Shown piece by piece: positions 34,301-42,715 of a DNA stretch of 42,715 nucleotides (its first letter is position 1; every line of letters begins with the position of its first letter). Location of the stretch: contig JAAMPI010000341.1 in assembly GCA_013054445.1 (NCBI GenBank), positions 1 through 42,715 of the forward strand, given 5' to 3'. A program made the position numbers and the translations under genes. The stretch comes from Cudoniella acicularis (Eukaryota; Ascomycota; Leotiomycetes; Helotiales; Helotiaceae). Below the pieces are notes generated by a model. It did no database searches and was not told the DNA's origin. It saw only the letters and a list, made by a program, of their open reading frames with translations.

Positions 34301-35468
34301 GCTCTACTTGTGAGTGGACATTTCCCCTTTTCTCTCCCGCTCACTATATGGCCAATCATAATTGACGCGAGCAGTGAGTACAGTTTCATCAACCTCGAAA
34401 TCTAGCAGCATTCCGTCTGGAGTTTCATCCACGAGCAGCTCATCCAGTAGTTCCACTCATGTTGCATCTAGTTCTACTCGTGAGTGAATATTCTCCGTTT
34501 TCTCTTCACTCATTATTTTCTTGGTTAATCCTAATTGACGTGAACAGTGAGCACGGTTTCATCATCCTCTCAATCGAGTAGCATGTCATCTGGAGTTTCA
34601 CCCACAAGCAGTTCATTCCAAGGTAGCTCCACTCGTGAATCCCCCCTAAATTCAACTAATATCAACTAAAACCTTATATTTAGTAACAACTACATCTTCA
34701 ACCTCCCTATCTCCCACAATTTCAAGCTCCACAATATCGACATCCTCCGCACCGGCCGCATCCTGGAGCGGCACTCCCGCCATCGGCACCACAATTGACG
34801 GCCTCTCCTACCTCGGCTGCGTCGCCGAAACCTCACCGCGAACCCTCATGTCAGCTTCATACAGCGACACCCAAGGCATGACAATTGAGAGCTGCGCAGC
34901 ATTCTGCTTTGCATCCAACTACGGCCTCGCAGGCGTCGAGTACGCTCAGGAATGTTATTGCGGCAATGTGCTTCTCAACGGTGGCGTTGTTGGCGCAACA
35001 GGCTGCACCATGCCTTGCAAAGGAAACAGCGCCGAATACTGTGGCGGTAGCGTCAGAATCAGCCTCTTTGATATCACATATTATGTTCCGCCGTCAAGCC
35101 CACAGGTGGTACAGAATTATGTGTACCAAGGTTGTTATCATGAACCTGCACAAGGTGGACGCTTGCTTTCTGGTCCCAGTTATGTGGATCAGAATGGCAT
35201 GACTGTTGAAAGTTGCGTGTCTTTTTGCCAAAGCCAGACACCTACTCAGACTTGGGCTGGTGTGGAATACGCGCAGGAATGTTATTGCTCGACAGCTTTA
35301 CCTGCTGGAGCTGTGTTGGAACCAGATGGAACTTGCGCAACTTTGTGTCGTGGGAATGACAAAGAATTTTGTGGTGGTAATAGTGTGTTGGATGTTTATA
35401 ATTTCTCGCCAGGGAAGAAAACGAGGCGGAGAACGGCGCGGAGAAACAATGGATTTGAGAGCCTATAA
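31386..35468 (+). CDS. Secreted aspartic protease with Ser-rich linker and two WSC domains
   Basis: My model has nine exons: 31386-31717, 31759-33305, 33570-33677, 33741-33836, 34059-34139, 34205-34309, 34375-34479, 34548-34634 and 34684-35468. Together they give 3246 nt, one 1081-residue frame. It has a signal peptide (residues 1-19), a propeptide with NRKR Kex2-type site (about 46-49), and a pepsin-like A1 domain with DTGSS (Asp81), a flap-like YGGGDGASGD and DTGTT (Asp287). Residues about 425-840 are Ser/Thr-rich and probably O-glycosylated. WSC1 (about 863-950) and WSC2 (about 966-1059) each have eight cysteines. The tail is basic, with no membrane or GPI signal. A1 proteases cleave proteins; WSC domains bind glycans, so the enzyme may be held at cell walls. 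Intron 1 is only 41 nt. Two separate genes is the alternative, but phase continuity through seven introns favours one. Confidence 0.75.
34059..34683 (+). repeat. Tandemly duplicated exon-intron modules in the linker
   Basis: Exons 6, 7 and 8 start at 34205, 34375 and 34548 (period 170-173 bases). Each begins after AG with TGAG(C/T), contains GTTTCATC and a TCTGGA-(A/G)TT segment, and ends with TCTACT(T/C) or TCCACTC before GTGA. Introns 6 and 7 also match (GTGAGTG at the start, AATTGACG...GCAG or AACAG at the end). Exon 5 shares the 3' part. Exon and intron were duplicated together. Confidence 0.75.
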
Positions 35469-36592
35469 ATGACCATCTACATCTCTTGGCCGGATTTTGT
35501 AATTGGCGATATGAATTAGTTCGAGTCAATAATCATAGGTAACAATTCTCCCTAGTGATACCGGCACTAGTGCCTGAGATGTTTCTTCCCCTGTTTTTCT
35601 TAGATCGCACGGGGAATTGCAAGATATGTAACGTTTCCACCTTCTCGTAAATTTCAAATGGATGGTGTGATTCTACGTGCGTAAACGCGTCAGCCGTGAC
35701 GCTATGCCACTGTATTATTTTGTGGCTAATTTGAGATTTTATATTGCTGACATCGCTTTTTATTACAGAGCGAAGGAAACGTGATCAGTGTATAATTTTG
35801 CTCGCACCTGAGCGGATTATAATTTTTACCATGTTATGAAACTCATATATCATTTGCTTATATTAAATTCTTTGCTAATAGTTATGTAGAGAAAATTTGT
35901 AATAGGCTGTGATTTGAAATACGTATTAACCGAAGTACAACAATTCGGGGGTTTTATAAGTGTATTGTCTGACACGTGTATCTAATCGACTCTAATTCGC
36001 TAAAATTGGTAAAAATCTCAAAGCCTGATTTGATTTAAAATCGATTGACCCGAAAGGCCCTCGGCACTCTTGAAAAATCTGAAAGTAGACACCGAAGTTC
36101 GGAGGAATATACTTGCAAGTTCCAAGACACCAAGAATACGATGTACACCACTCATTGTTCACGTTATCTCTGTGCTGCAGGTATCGGAAGTTATTCCCAA
36201 GAGTATATATTTCCAGTAAGAGTAATTAAATTGGTTCATATAAATTTGGGCGCAGTAAAGTAATTAGGAGAGCCATCCGGTACTGGCTATGCAAACCCTA
36301 AATGACTTCAACTTTTAAAAAACCCCGCTGCCTGTACAACGAATAGCCAAAATTCAATGCAGACGGTAATTTGTAGTTTAATGTCCGCTTAATATTGCAC
36401 TTTTATTTTCTACTGCAAGTCCGTGGGGTAGCGTTGAGATTCCCCCCGCTTTACGGCTGCGGTGGATGTACAGCTGACTATGAAATGGAATACAAGAGGA
36501 CCAACATTTCTACGACAAACTTAATTTCCACATCACGCTCACCACCAAATTCATACTAGAATCTAGCATCAAGCATCTATTAAATTCCGGCC
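35469..36592. other. Intergenic region
   Basis: This holds the 3' flank of the protease-WSC gene and the upstream region of the next gene. The ORF at 36045-36263 has no family features. I see no RNA gene or repeat. Confidence 0.5.
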
Positions 36593-37256
36593 ATGGCTTC
36601 TCCATTCATTGCTCTCCTCGCCCTTGTTACACCACTCCTCGCTATTCCCCTCGTACCTGAACCTCCTGCAAATGCCGAGAACGTAGTGTAAGCCATTCCC
36701 TTCATAATCCTCGCACAATAAAATTTCTGCCCGTGAAAATACCCAGCCCAACTCCTTCTAAATTTCAAGCTAACGCCAGATAGATACCTAGTCAACTGCG
36801 CTGGCGGTTCAGGCCAGTCTGCCATGGCCTACTACTCCGATAACGCAGATGCGTTAAAGGGTTCACAACCCGATGCCGTTGCTCTCGTCGGCGAAGCACC
36901 TTTCATCCATTGGGAGGGTCAAATCATCGAGGGCACGTTCGACAACGGGATTACCTTTACGACGAACATCACGGATAATGTGGACAATGTTGCTTCTCAG
37001 GGAGCTTTGGTAGGGAAGGGTGATAGCGAGTAAGCACTTCTGTTGTTTCTTCAAATGGATAGAAAACGAGTTAGATGGTGGTTGGGCATAAACGAGAAGA
37101 AAATGCGTACAATAAAAAGGGCAGATGCTAATGTGAATGCATTATAGCTATAAGGATTTCACTTGCTACAAGGAGTTTCCTAAGCCAGGGAAGCTGACGC
37201 TACTTTTCACGGACGCGGATTTGGGAGCTTGCTCGAAGGTTTATGAGTGCGCTTAA
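36593..37256 (+). CDS. Small secreted protein (149 aa, four Cys)
   Basis: Three exons (36593-36687, 36784-37029, 37148-37256) give 450 nt. The N-terminus is a signal peptide (MASPFIALLALVTPLLA). The mature part includes VVYLVNCAGGSGQSAMAYYS, a central WEGQIIEGTFDNGITF segment and a C-terminal FTCYKEF...GACSKVYECA. The four cysteines could form two disulfides. I chose the splice sites to keep YLVNC in frame: donors GTAAGC and GTAAGC, a CTAAC branch in intron 1, and acceptor ATAG for both introns. The layout resembles small secreted proteins common in plant-associated ascomycetes; a role as effector or antimicrobial is inference. No transposon signature is present. Confidence 0.7.
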
Positions 37257-37600
37257 GTGAAGCTCGAGCATGCCGGCACAAACGCGGTCGAGTTTCGATA
37301 TGGAAATTGTTGTGAAGAAAAAAGAGGTTCGGAAATTGTTACGTGTGAAAAATTATAAAATTTGAGAAATGAAAAGGGGAATTGTGGTTTAACCAGTTAT
37401 TATAATTTTTAGGCTTGTTGTCAGCTCGGTTCAGTTTTTCTGAAACATCAGATATTATACACAGTTACCAAATTACCGTTTAATGACTACCAAGTGAAAT
37501 GCTAGCCCTGCGGTTGTCAATGATTTGAATCTAACCATTGACCTCAGCGAGTATATTATCCAAAGTGACAAGCCGGGAATTTCCTCTATAGTACCCACTC
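37257..37600. other. Intergenic region
   Basis: AT-rich 3' flank of the small secreted protein gene. Nothing further is seen. Confidence 0.4.
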
Positions 37601-37619
37601 TCTCCAACGAAACAATTAT

Positions 37620-37900
37620 TTTTTGAGATATTACCCACGATCCTCGAGACCTGGGACTCTACTATTTTCGAAGAGCTCTGACACGTTTGATCCTGGTCCT
37701 GTGATACCAGCGTTGACAATCAGGACATCAATGTATCCTTTGCACGACCGATTTCGGTAGATTGGAAAAGTTTCTCTTTGGATGTGCGAAGTAACGCAGG
37801 AAACATTAGTATGATTGTCACCCAGTTATTGTGCCTGCTGGGAGATATGGCGAAGTTTTTGGCGAGTTTGCCGAGGATATGATTGATAAGTATAGGTTGT
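37620..37900 (-). pseudogene. Fragment of a short-chain dehydrogenase/reductase
   Basis: On the minus strand the segment at about 37740-37640 reads GYIDVLIVNAGITGPGSN, then VSELFENSRVPG, before a stop. This is the NNAG-region signature of classical SDRs. Upstream the signal moves to another frame (EKLFQSTEIGRAK), so frameshifts have broken it. There is no glycine-rich cofactor motif or complete catalytic region. Decay here is by indels rather than RIP-type transitions, so it is a degraded single-copy gene rather than part of the transposon block. Confidence 0.4.
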
Positions 37901-38980
37901 GGGATAATGTTTCTAATATCTACAGGGATTCATATTAAAGATGTAACACTTCGCAGTAGGGCAGAAAGATTACGGACGTGTCACAGTATTCACAACTTGG
38001 CATACAAGGATAGGAAGATCTTCACTGTAGACAAGTATTTCGTATCACAAAGCGTTCACCGTTGCAGGAAATAGGTTGTATTGTACTCCTAGAAGAGAGT
38101 TTCAGAGAATCCGTGGTATACTCAATATTTACGGGTGTTTCTCTCACCGTCAGCCTGTGACACTTGCGCGGATTCCGGGAAACACATACTTGTTTGGCTG
38201 CAGCTCAGATAGGCCTCAGAAACTCGAGCCCCCCTGCACAATCGCAGGTGGGAGTGTGCCACAAAATGCGGGTGGCAAAGTTAGGGTGCGACATGATCGG
38301 AAGGCGCGTGCAACCTTAAACGGGCCATGTAATAATAGAGGGGAAAAGCGTGTTGTGGGGCTGAATCCTAAGCGAGCTGAATAGGGGACCCTGAAAGCGA
38401 GATCGCTGGAAAAGGTGCCAGGGGTGACAACGTGAAGGAACGAGAAAGAAAGAAACAACGTGCAATTCTCGACAAAAGCAGCGAGTAGGGAAGAGACCAG
38501 ACCTGAGCAGGAGCTGAACTTGACTAAGGGAGTCGCTGATCACGTGAACGACTATATCGACTCATCGAGACCCGAAATTCCCGTGAGGATATTCTAGTCT
38601 CAGGCGAATGTTGCCTGTGCCACTTTCATGGGTATACTGGCCTATTTTATCCAGTATTTTTACATAAATAAGGATTGAGTGAAATCTAGAGCACAGGAGG
38701 GAGTGACCTGTGTGTAAGAAAACATTTTTTTTCCTAAAGTTGTCAAAGATAATATTTAATTGCCCAGCTTCAAAGATTTGACTTTAATTTGGCCAGTAAC
38801 TTTTTTCTACAGTTTATATGTTATAAGAAAACAGTAAAATTAATTTGCAATAGTTAAGAGAGCAATGAAAATACTAGACTGTACTCTACCATCATCGGGT
38901 TTTACCACGAAATGTTGCAGTTGTTATTACTACGTGTCAAGATTGCAACCGAGTATTTCTCTGATTGAGTTTCACTATAG
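37901..38980. other. Intergenic region without convincing gene
   Basis: ORFs at 38076-38384 (plus) and 38216-38543 (minus) overlap and have no family features. I see no repeat or RNA gene. Confidence 0.35.
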
Positions 38981-38981
38981 A

Positions 38982-39155
38982 GCATCATTGAGCACAAGTC
39001 AAAACAAAGCCCCACTGCTTCGTCTCATGACTTTCTCTGTCCTCTCACAAGCGGGCCTTCCCGTTGATAGAGTTTTACCGTATGGCATTATTGAATACAA
39101 GTCAAGCCAACCGAAAACACTCCGTCTTATGGCTACCTCTGTCCTCCTGCTCGGA
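38982..39155 (+). promoter_or_regulatory. Direct repeat upstream of the cysteine-rich protein gene
   Basis: Two imperfect copies of about 70 bases (38982-39050 and 39084-39155) share GCAT(C/T)ATTGA, ACAAGTCAA, a CGTCT(C/T)ATG segment and CTCTGTCCTC. The copy-to-copy distance is about 102 bases. They lie 165-340 bases upstream of the ATG at 39319, so they may hold duplicated regulator sites. An ORF at 38865-39242 overlaps them, but I do not think it is real. Confidence 0.5.
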
Positions 39156-39191
39156 CAGTGGAGCAAAAGTTTGAAAATGGTTGACAAAATG

Positions 39192-39199
39192 TATATAAA
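39192..39199 (+). promoter_or_regulatory. TATA box of the cysteine-rich protein gene
   Basis: TATATAAA lies 120 bases upstream of the ATG at 39319 in an otherwise mixed-composition region. Fungal TATA boxes often sit 30-60 bases before transcription start, which would leave a 5' leader of about 60-90 bases. Confidence 0.6.
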
Positions 39200-39318
39200 G
39201 TCCAGCATAGTTTATGAATCCTCTCTCCTGAACTCAAGATAACAACACAGTCCAGCAAGTCTTATCGGAATCATCTTAGAGGAATAATAAAAACCAAGCC
39301 CCCTTTCACACTAGAAAA

Positions 39319-39651
39319 ATGCAATTCAAGTCTCTTCTTGCGGTACTCGCCACAGCTGCCACAGCAAGATATGTCGCCGTTCCTGGTACGATTCCCGCAT
39401 TTCCCCTCCAAGAAATCTTCCCTCCTACGAAATAATTTCCTGATACATGTGTAGAAACTCTTCTCGCTACCTTTTCAAACGAGATGAGCGCCAACTATGG
39501 TGGTGAGACGGGATGTTGGTGGGATGGAAAAGCACCATTTTGCGAGGGAAGTTGCCCTGGTGGCTCAAAGCAGGTCGAGCGGGGCAATTGTGGGGATGGA
39601 TCTTGTTGCATCACGGGAAGCAAGGCTAAATGCTGTAGATTCTTTGAGTAA
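39319..39651 (+). CDS. Small secreted cysteine-rich protein (87 aa, eight Cys)
   Basis: Two exons (39319-39385, 39455-39651) give 264 nt. The intron has GTACG donor and GTAG acceptor, 69 bases. Residues 1-16 are a signal peptide (MQFKSLLAVLATAATA). The C-terminal half carries eight cysteines: GCWWDGKAPFC, SCPGG, GNCGDGSCC and KCCRFFE, so four disulfides are possible. The CWWDG-APFC layout occurs in small secreted proteins of several eukaryotes, but I cannot give a function. It has a TATA box and a duplicated upstream element, so strong regulated expression is plausible (inference). An effector or antimicrobial role is possible but unproven. Confidence 0.75.
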
Positions 39652-40605
39652 AGCGTTTTGGCGAAGTACGAGATTAGGCGTTATTGTTGGGGAAATTTGG
39701 AATGTGATAGGAGGAGAGTAAGAGGGGCAATAGGGAATAGGGGAGAAGACGGGAGATATTTCATTATTCGACCTTGAAATTGCTCTTTTAGGATTTTAAT
39801 CTATTGAACCAGGCAATTCAACATTGCCATTTTACTCACTTTCTAAAATTACTTTAAAATCCCTATGTAGTAAAATTTGTTCATTCAACGCTGTTATCTA
39901 TTAATGTCAAGCATACTTATGCTCGTGTGACTTGGAATGTATCCTATCCGACCTTCCACAGCCTTTTCCCTCTAAACCCAACGAATCGATCATATATCCA
40001 ACCCTTTGATTAGTTATCGTCAACGAGACCCTCAACTCTCTTAGGTCTGGTCAAGCCATTGTTCTCATGATCCCTCAACCACTTTCACATTTTTACTGAT
40101 TTGAATTCTCAATGCAATAGAAATCTTGTCTCAAGCTCCCTGGAGTTCGATCTGCTAGATAAGACTTTGCAGCTATTTGGATCTCATAATATAATAGCAG
40201 TTGTCGATATTTTTGCAGAAGATTTCCTTTCTGAGGAAGAACACCTGACGATGACGAAGGAATCAAGGTCAAGGTTTTATTTACGCTCTTATAGGTGGTG
40301 CGTTTTTTTCTCGGTATAAGTTTTAAGAAAACACTGATATTCCAAGCTGCTGGTATGGCCGTTCTCGGTGCATTCGCATCGACTTCTTCCTGGAACTAGG
40401 AGCCTGTCGAAAGGGACTTTTCATATATTAGCACATGAATACCACCGACTCGAAACATGTAGTTGTATATTTTAAAGTTACAAGCTGGACGTAAACTTTG
40501 AATTTATAAGGGAGTGCTAGAAACTGTCGAAGAATAAACTAACAAAAAACAGCCCAGAAAAAACGCAATATATTATAAAAAGTAATGAACACAGCTTTAG
40601 GCCCA
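39652..40605. other. Intergenic region between convergent genes
   Basis: This holds the 3' flanks of the cysteine-rich protein gene and the SDR gene. The ORF at 40101-40319 has no recognisable features. Nothing else is seen. Confidence 0.45.
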
Positions 40606-41734
40606 TTAATTCGTCTCACTTGCTGCTGCTCCAGTGATTCGTTGAAATTCTTCCTCTGTGTGCTTCCACGCCTTCTCACCCACATGCTCTTTCCTGAGAT
40701 TAGCTAGAAGTTCTCCAACCTTTGGATCTGTGCTTTCTCCATCCTTATCCAAAGAATAAACGCCACTTGAAATTTCCCCGTTGGTACCCCTCACAAGCTC
40801 AATACCAGTTGCCACAGGCACCCCAGAAGTTGGTTTCCCACCAGTACCAGCCGGGTATCTCGCACTCGTTGCCTGAAACAACTGCCGCTCTCCGCACTCT
40901 TCGTTCGGCATAGGGGAAAGAAAGGGACTCAGGACTCTGTAAATGTTTCTGATGACTGCTATTGTTACACCTTGGCCTTTGCGTGCGAGATTTGATTGGA
41001 CCGAGCCAGGGTAATTGTGGATGAACGAGACATCCGGAGCATTTTTGGCGAGTTCTTCGAGCGACAGGGTGACAACCGAGCAGCCATGACCACGCATCGC
41101 AAGAAGTGGAACCTTCCAGGCTTGGAAATCATTTACGTCGACAGGACCTTCAAATCCTGCAGCCCCCACGGTTACGACTCTTCGAAGGTCAGATGCTTTT
41201 TGGAGGCGTGGTAGGAGATTGAGAATGAACCTTGCTCGACAATGGTGAATAAGCGCAGTTGCCATATGCAGGCCTTCCGAGGTAGCTGGGACGTGGATAT
41301 TAGATACCGGTTTTGCTATTTTAAAAAGAAATATTTTTATTCTTGAGACTAGAGCCTTCATTTATCAAGGATAGTGACATACCAGAGCGAGCGACTAAAG
41401 TGCCTATGGTGAGAAACAGTAGATTAATGGATTCCTCCTTGGACTTGATATCCCGGCAAACATTATCCACGTTTCGGATCAGGCTTGTATCCGCCTTGAT
41501 GAATTCAAACTTCCCGCCCGGGTTCATCGCGAGGCATTCTGCTGAAATTAGATTACCTGCTTCTTGAGAGCGACCGATGAAATACACTCGAGGATTACGA
41601 GCATGTTTTGCGAATTTTTTGAGGGTGTACTCTCCGATTCCGCTTGTTGCACCGATGAAGACGGCTACGAGACCCGAAGGTAGTTCCGAGGCGATCCTGG
41701 CATTGCTAGCCTGGACTTCAGAGAGGGAAACCAT
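40606..41734 (-). CDS. Short-chain dehydrogenase/reductase, atypical (343 aa)
   Basis: Two exons on the minus strand (41734-41383 and 41285-40606) are joined across a 97-base intron with GTATGT donor and CCCAG acceptor; total 1032 nt. The N-terminus has the Rossmann glycine motif GATSGIGEYTL and a RYFIGRS-like strand (VYFIGRSQEAG). The usual NNAG is replaced by LLFLTIGTL. The second exon begins with TSEGLHMATALIHHCRARFI and contains RRVVTVGAAGFEG and TLSLEELAKNAPDVSFIH, then NYPGSV. The classical catalytic YxxxK is not evident; RGHGCSVVTLSLEELAK stands in its place, as I recall for a fungal SDR subgroup. It is probably an NAD(P)-dependent oxidoreductase or a non-catalytic relative; the substrate is unknown. 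Confidence 0.8.
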
Positions 41735-42365
41735 GCTGGGAATTTGGCGGTAACAGGGAAAAGAAGATAGATATGTTCTTGGAGATGAAGAGTGTTTTAG
41801 GTATGAGGCGGTTTATTTTTTTATGTGATGGAGACGGAAGTTTAGGCGAATAGAAGATGGCAGCATGGCGAAAAGTTTGATAAAGTGCAGTGAAATTGCG
41901 GCGTGGAGAGTTGTTCTGGAAAGATTGTTATGCCGGCTTGCGATCCACGTGTCGGATGGTCGGAGGATCGGATTTGAGACCTCGAGAGGAAATAAAAGTA
42001 ATTCTCCGACCGCACCTCTGGCTTTCGGCAGGACTTTACCCCAACAATTAGGCCGGAAATATAGGATATACTTTTAAATGCCATATTTATATATCCCGTG
42101 CGATTTAATCTAGCTTTTATGCTACGCCGTAAAAGAACACCTCAAAATATTTAAATAACCAAGAAATACTTTAATCATATTATATCAATATACTAGAGGT
42201 TTTTATAAGAGCTGATATATTCAAGCATAAGGAAATACCTTGCTTGAAACTTATTTAACTTTTACAGTGTTTTCATATAGAAACACGTGATTGGCCTTCG
42301 TGGGACAAAGTCTTACCAAAACCGTTTTCACGGTTTGTTAGTAAGCGTAAGGCTACCAGCGTTTA
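41735..42365. other. SDR upstream region and AT-rich border
   Basis: The first 300 bases or so are the upstream region of the minus-strand SDR gene. Overlapping ORFs at 41842-42084 lack features. From about 42070 the DNA becomes AT-rich again, marking the border to the next repeat cluster. Confidence 0.45.
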
Positions 42366-42478
42366 ATGATTGATTGATTGATTGATTGATTTATCCTTTT
42401 TACGTCCTTTGTAAGTCGAAGATTATAGTAGGGCGGCTAGGGTTTATGCCCTAGCGAGTCAATAATATTTATAAAAGG
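42366..42478 (-). mobile_element. 3' end of a second LINE copy, minus strand
   Basis: The (TGAT)n run at 42366-42390 followed by TTATCCTTTTTACGTCCTTT is the reverse complement of the 3' UTR and tail of the LINE ending at 6370. Similarity continues to about 42479 (matching about 6257 onward). It stops where the family B LTR begins. The LTR appears to have been inserted into this LINE, and the remainder probably continues beyond the window. Confidence 0.85.
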
Positions 42479-42713
42479 TGTCACAGACCTGGTTTGACGC
42501 GTCCCCTTTACCTGACGCGTCCCCCTTACCTGACGCGTCCCCCCTTGTCACGTGTCCTGGTCCGTGCTAGAACTCACCTCCTGTATATAAGGCCCCTTCA
42601 GGGCCACCTCTCTTCTTCTCTCCTTAGCTTAGTTTCTTCGTGAATACAGCACCTTCTTACAAATACGTCCCTACGTGACGTCAGGGCCCTAGTGCCTTTG
42701 TAGAGCTGTAACA
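42479..42713 (+). mobile_element. LTR-like element, family B, plus-strand copy (235 bp)
   Basis: It starts TGTCACAG and ends GCTGTAACA. A TATATAAGG box lies near 42583, and the 3' half matches the reverse complement of 26500-26600. Its 5' part has three direct copies of ACGCGTCCCC (about 42499, 42514 and 42533). The preceding pentamer is AAAGG and the two bases after the end are AA, which fits a 5-base duplication cut by the window edge. It may be a solo LTR or the 5' LTR of a complete element lying outside the window. Confidence 0.75.
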
Positions 42714-42715
42714 AA

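Noticed and set aside
38865..39242. 125-codon plus-strand ORF
   Set aside because: It overlaps the direct repeat and TATA box upstream of the 39319 gene and has no domain or signal peptide; more likely regulatory DNA.
42312..42345. Imperfect hairpin with CTTAC/GTAAG and AAACCG/CGGTTT arms
   Set aside because: The arms are interrupted by internal loops and it is not clearly a terminator or an element end; possibly chance next to the LINE tail.
1..42715. CRISPR arrays, rRNA or tRNA genes
   Set aside because: No regularly spaced repeats of CRISPR type and no cloverleaf or rRNA-like segment were seen; the ATCA tail and the 27-bp repeat are of other kinds.

Overview
The window looks like nuclear DNA of a filamentous ascomycete (Pezizomycotina; a leotiomycete is my best guess). 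Evidence for this: short GT-AG introns with CTAAC/CTGAC branch sites, a Tad-type LINE, Ty3/Gypsy and Fot1/pogo-type elements, small secreted cysteine-containing proteins, WSC domains, and a very strong mutational signature of repeat-induced point mutation (RIP). In RIP-type decay CpA/TpG has become TpA, so CAG, CAA and TGG codons have turned into TAG/TAA while the frame stays open for hundreds of codons.

Layout. (1) Positions 1-6370: an RIP-mutated internal fragment of a LINE on the minus strand (1-196), then an almost complete plus-strand LINE. The LINE has ORF1 with CCHC knuckles, and an endonuclease/reverse transcriptase/RNase H ORF2 broken only by one TAA and one frameshift at an A8 tract. 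(2) Positions 6371-29750: a block of about 23 kb, AT-rich, RIP-decayed and without intact genes. It is not featureless. Reading through the TAG/TAA codons shows a Ty3/Gypsy RNase H-integrase, an Est1-type DNA/RNA-binding-domain gene with its intron, the C-terminal half of an Nma111-like HtrA/PDZ serine protease, a Fot1/pogo-like transposase, and several coding remnants I cannot assign. Later short elements (three or more solo-LTR-like insertions, one MITE) sit in it and are much less mutated. (3) Positions 29750-42360: normal-composition DNA with four convincing multi-exon genes: an aspartic protease joined through a long Ser-rich linker to two WSC domains; a small secreted 4-Cys protein; a small secreted 8-Cys protein; and an atypical short-chain dehydrogenase/reductase. 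A decayed SDR fragment lies between them. (4) Positions 42361-42715: the 3' end of the same LINE family on the minus strand, interrupted by an LTR-like element that runs to the window edge.

The most interesting object is the gene at 31386-35468. My nine-exon model gives one 1081-residue frame: signal peptide, propeptide with Kex2-type site, pepsin-like domain with both DTG motifs, roughly 400 residues of Ser/Thr-rich linker, and two 8-Cys WSC domains. Exons 3-8 of the linker are all multiples of three and all flanked by phase-1 introns, and some are visible tandem duplicates together with their introns. The linker can therefore grow, shrink or be alternatively spliced without breaking the frame. 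The secreted-protein genes next to a RIP-decayed transposon block fit the compartmented genome layout known from plant-associated fungi; any role as effectors is inference.
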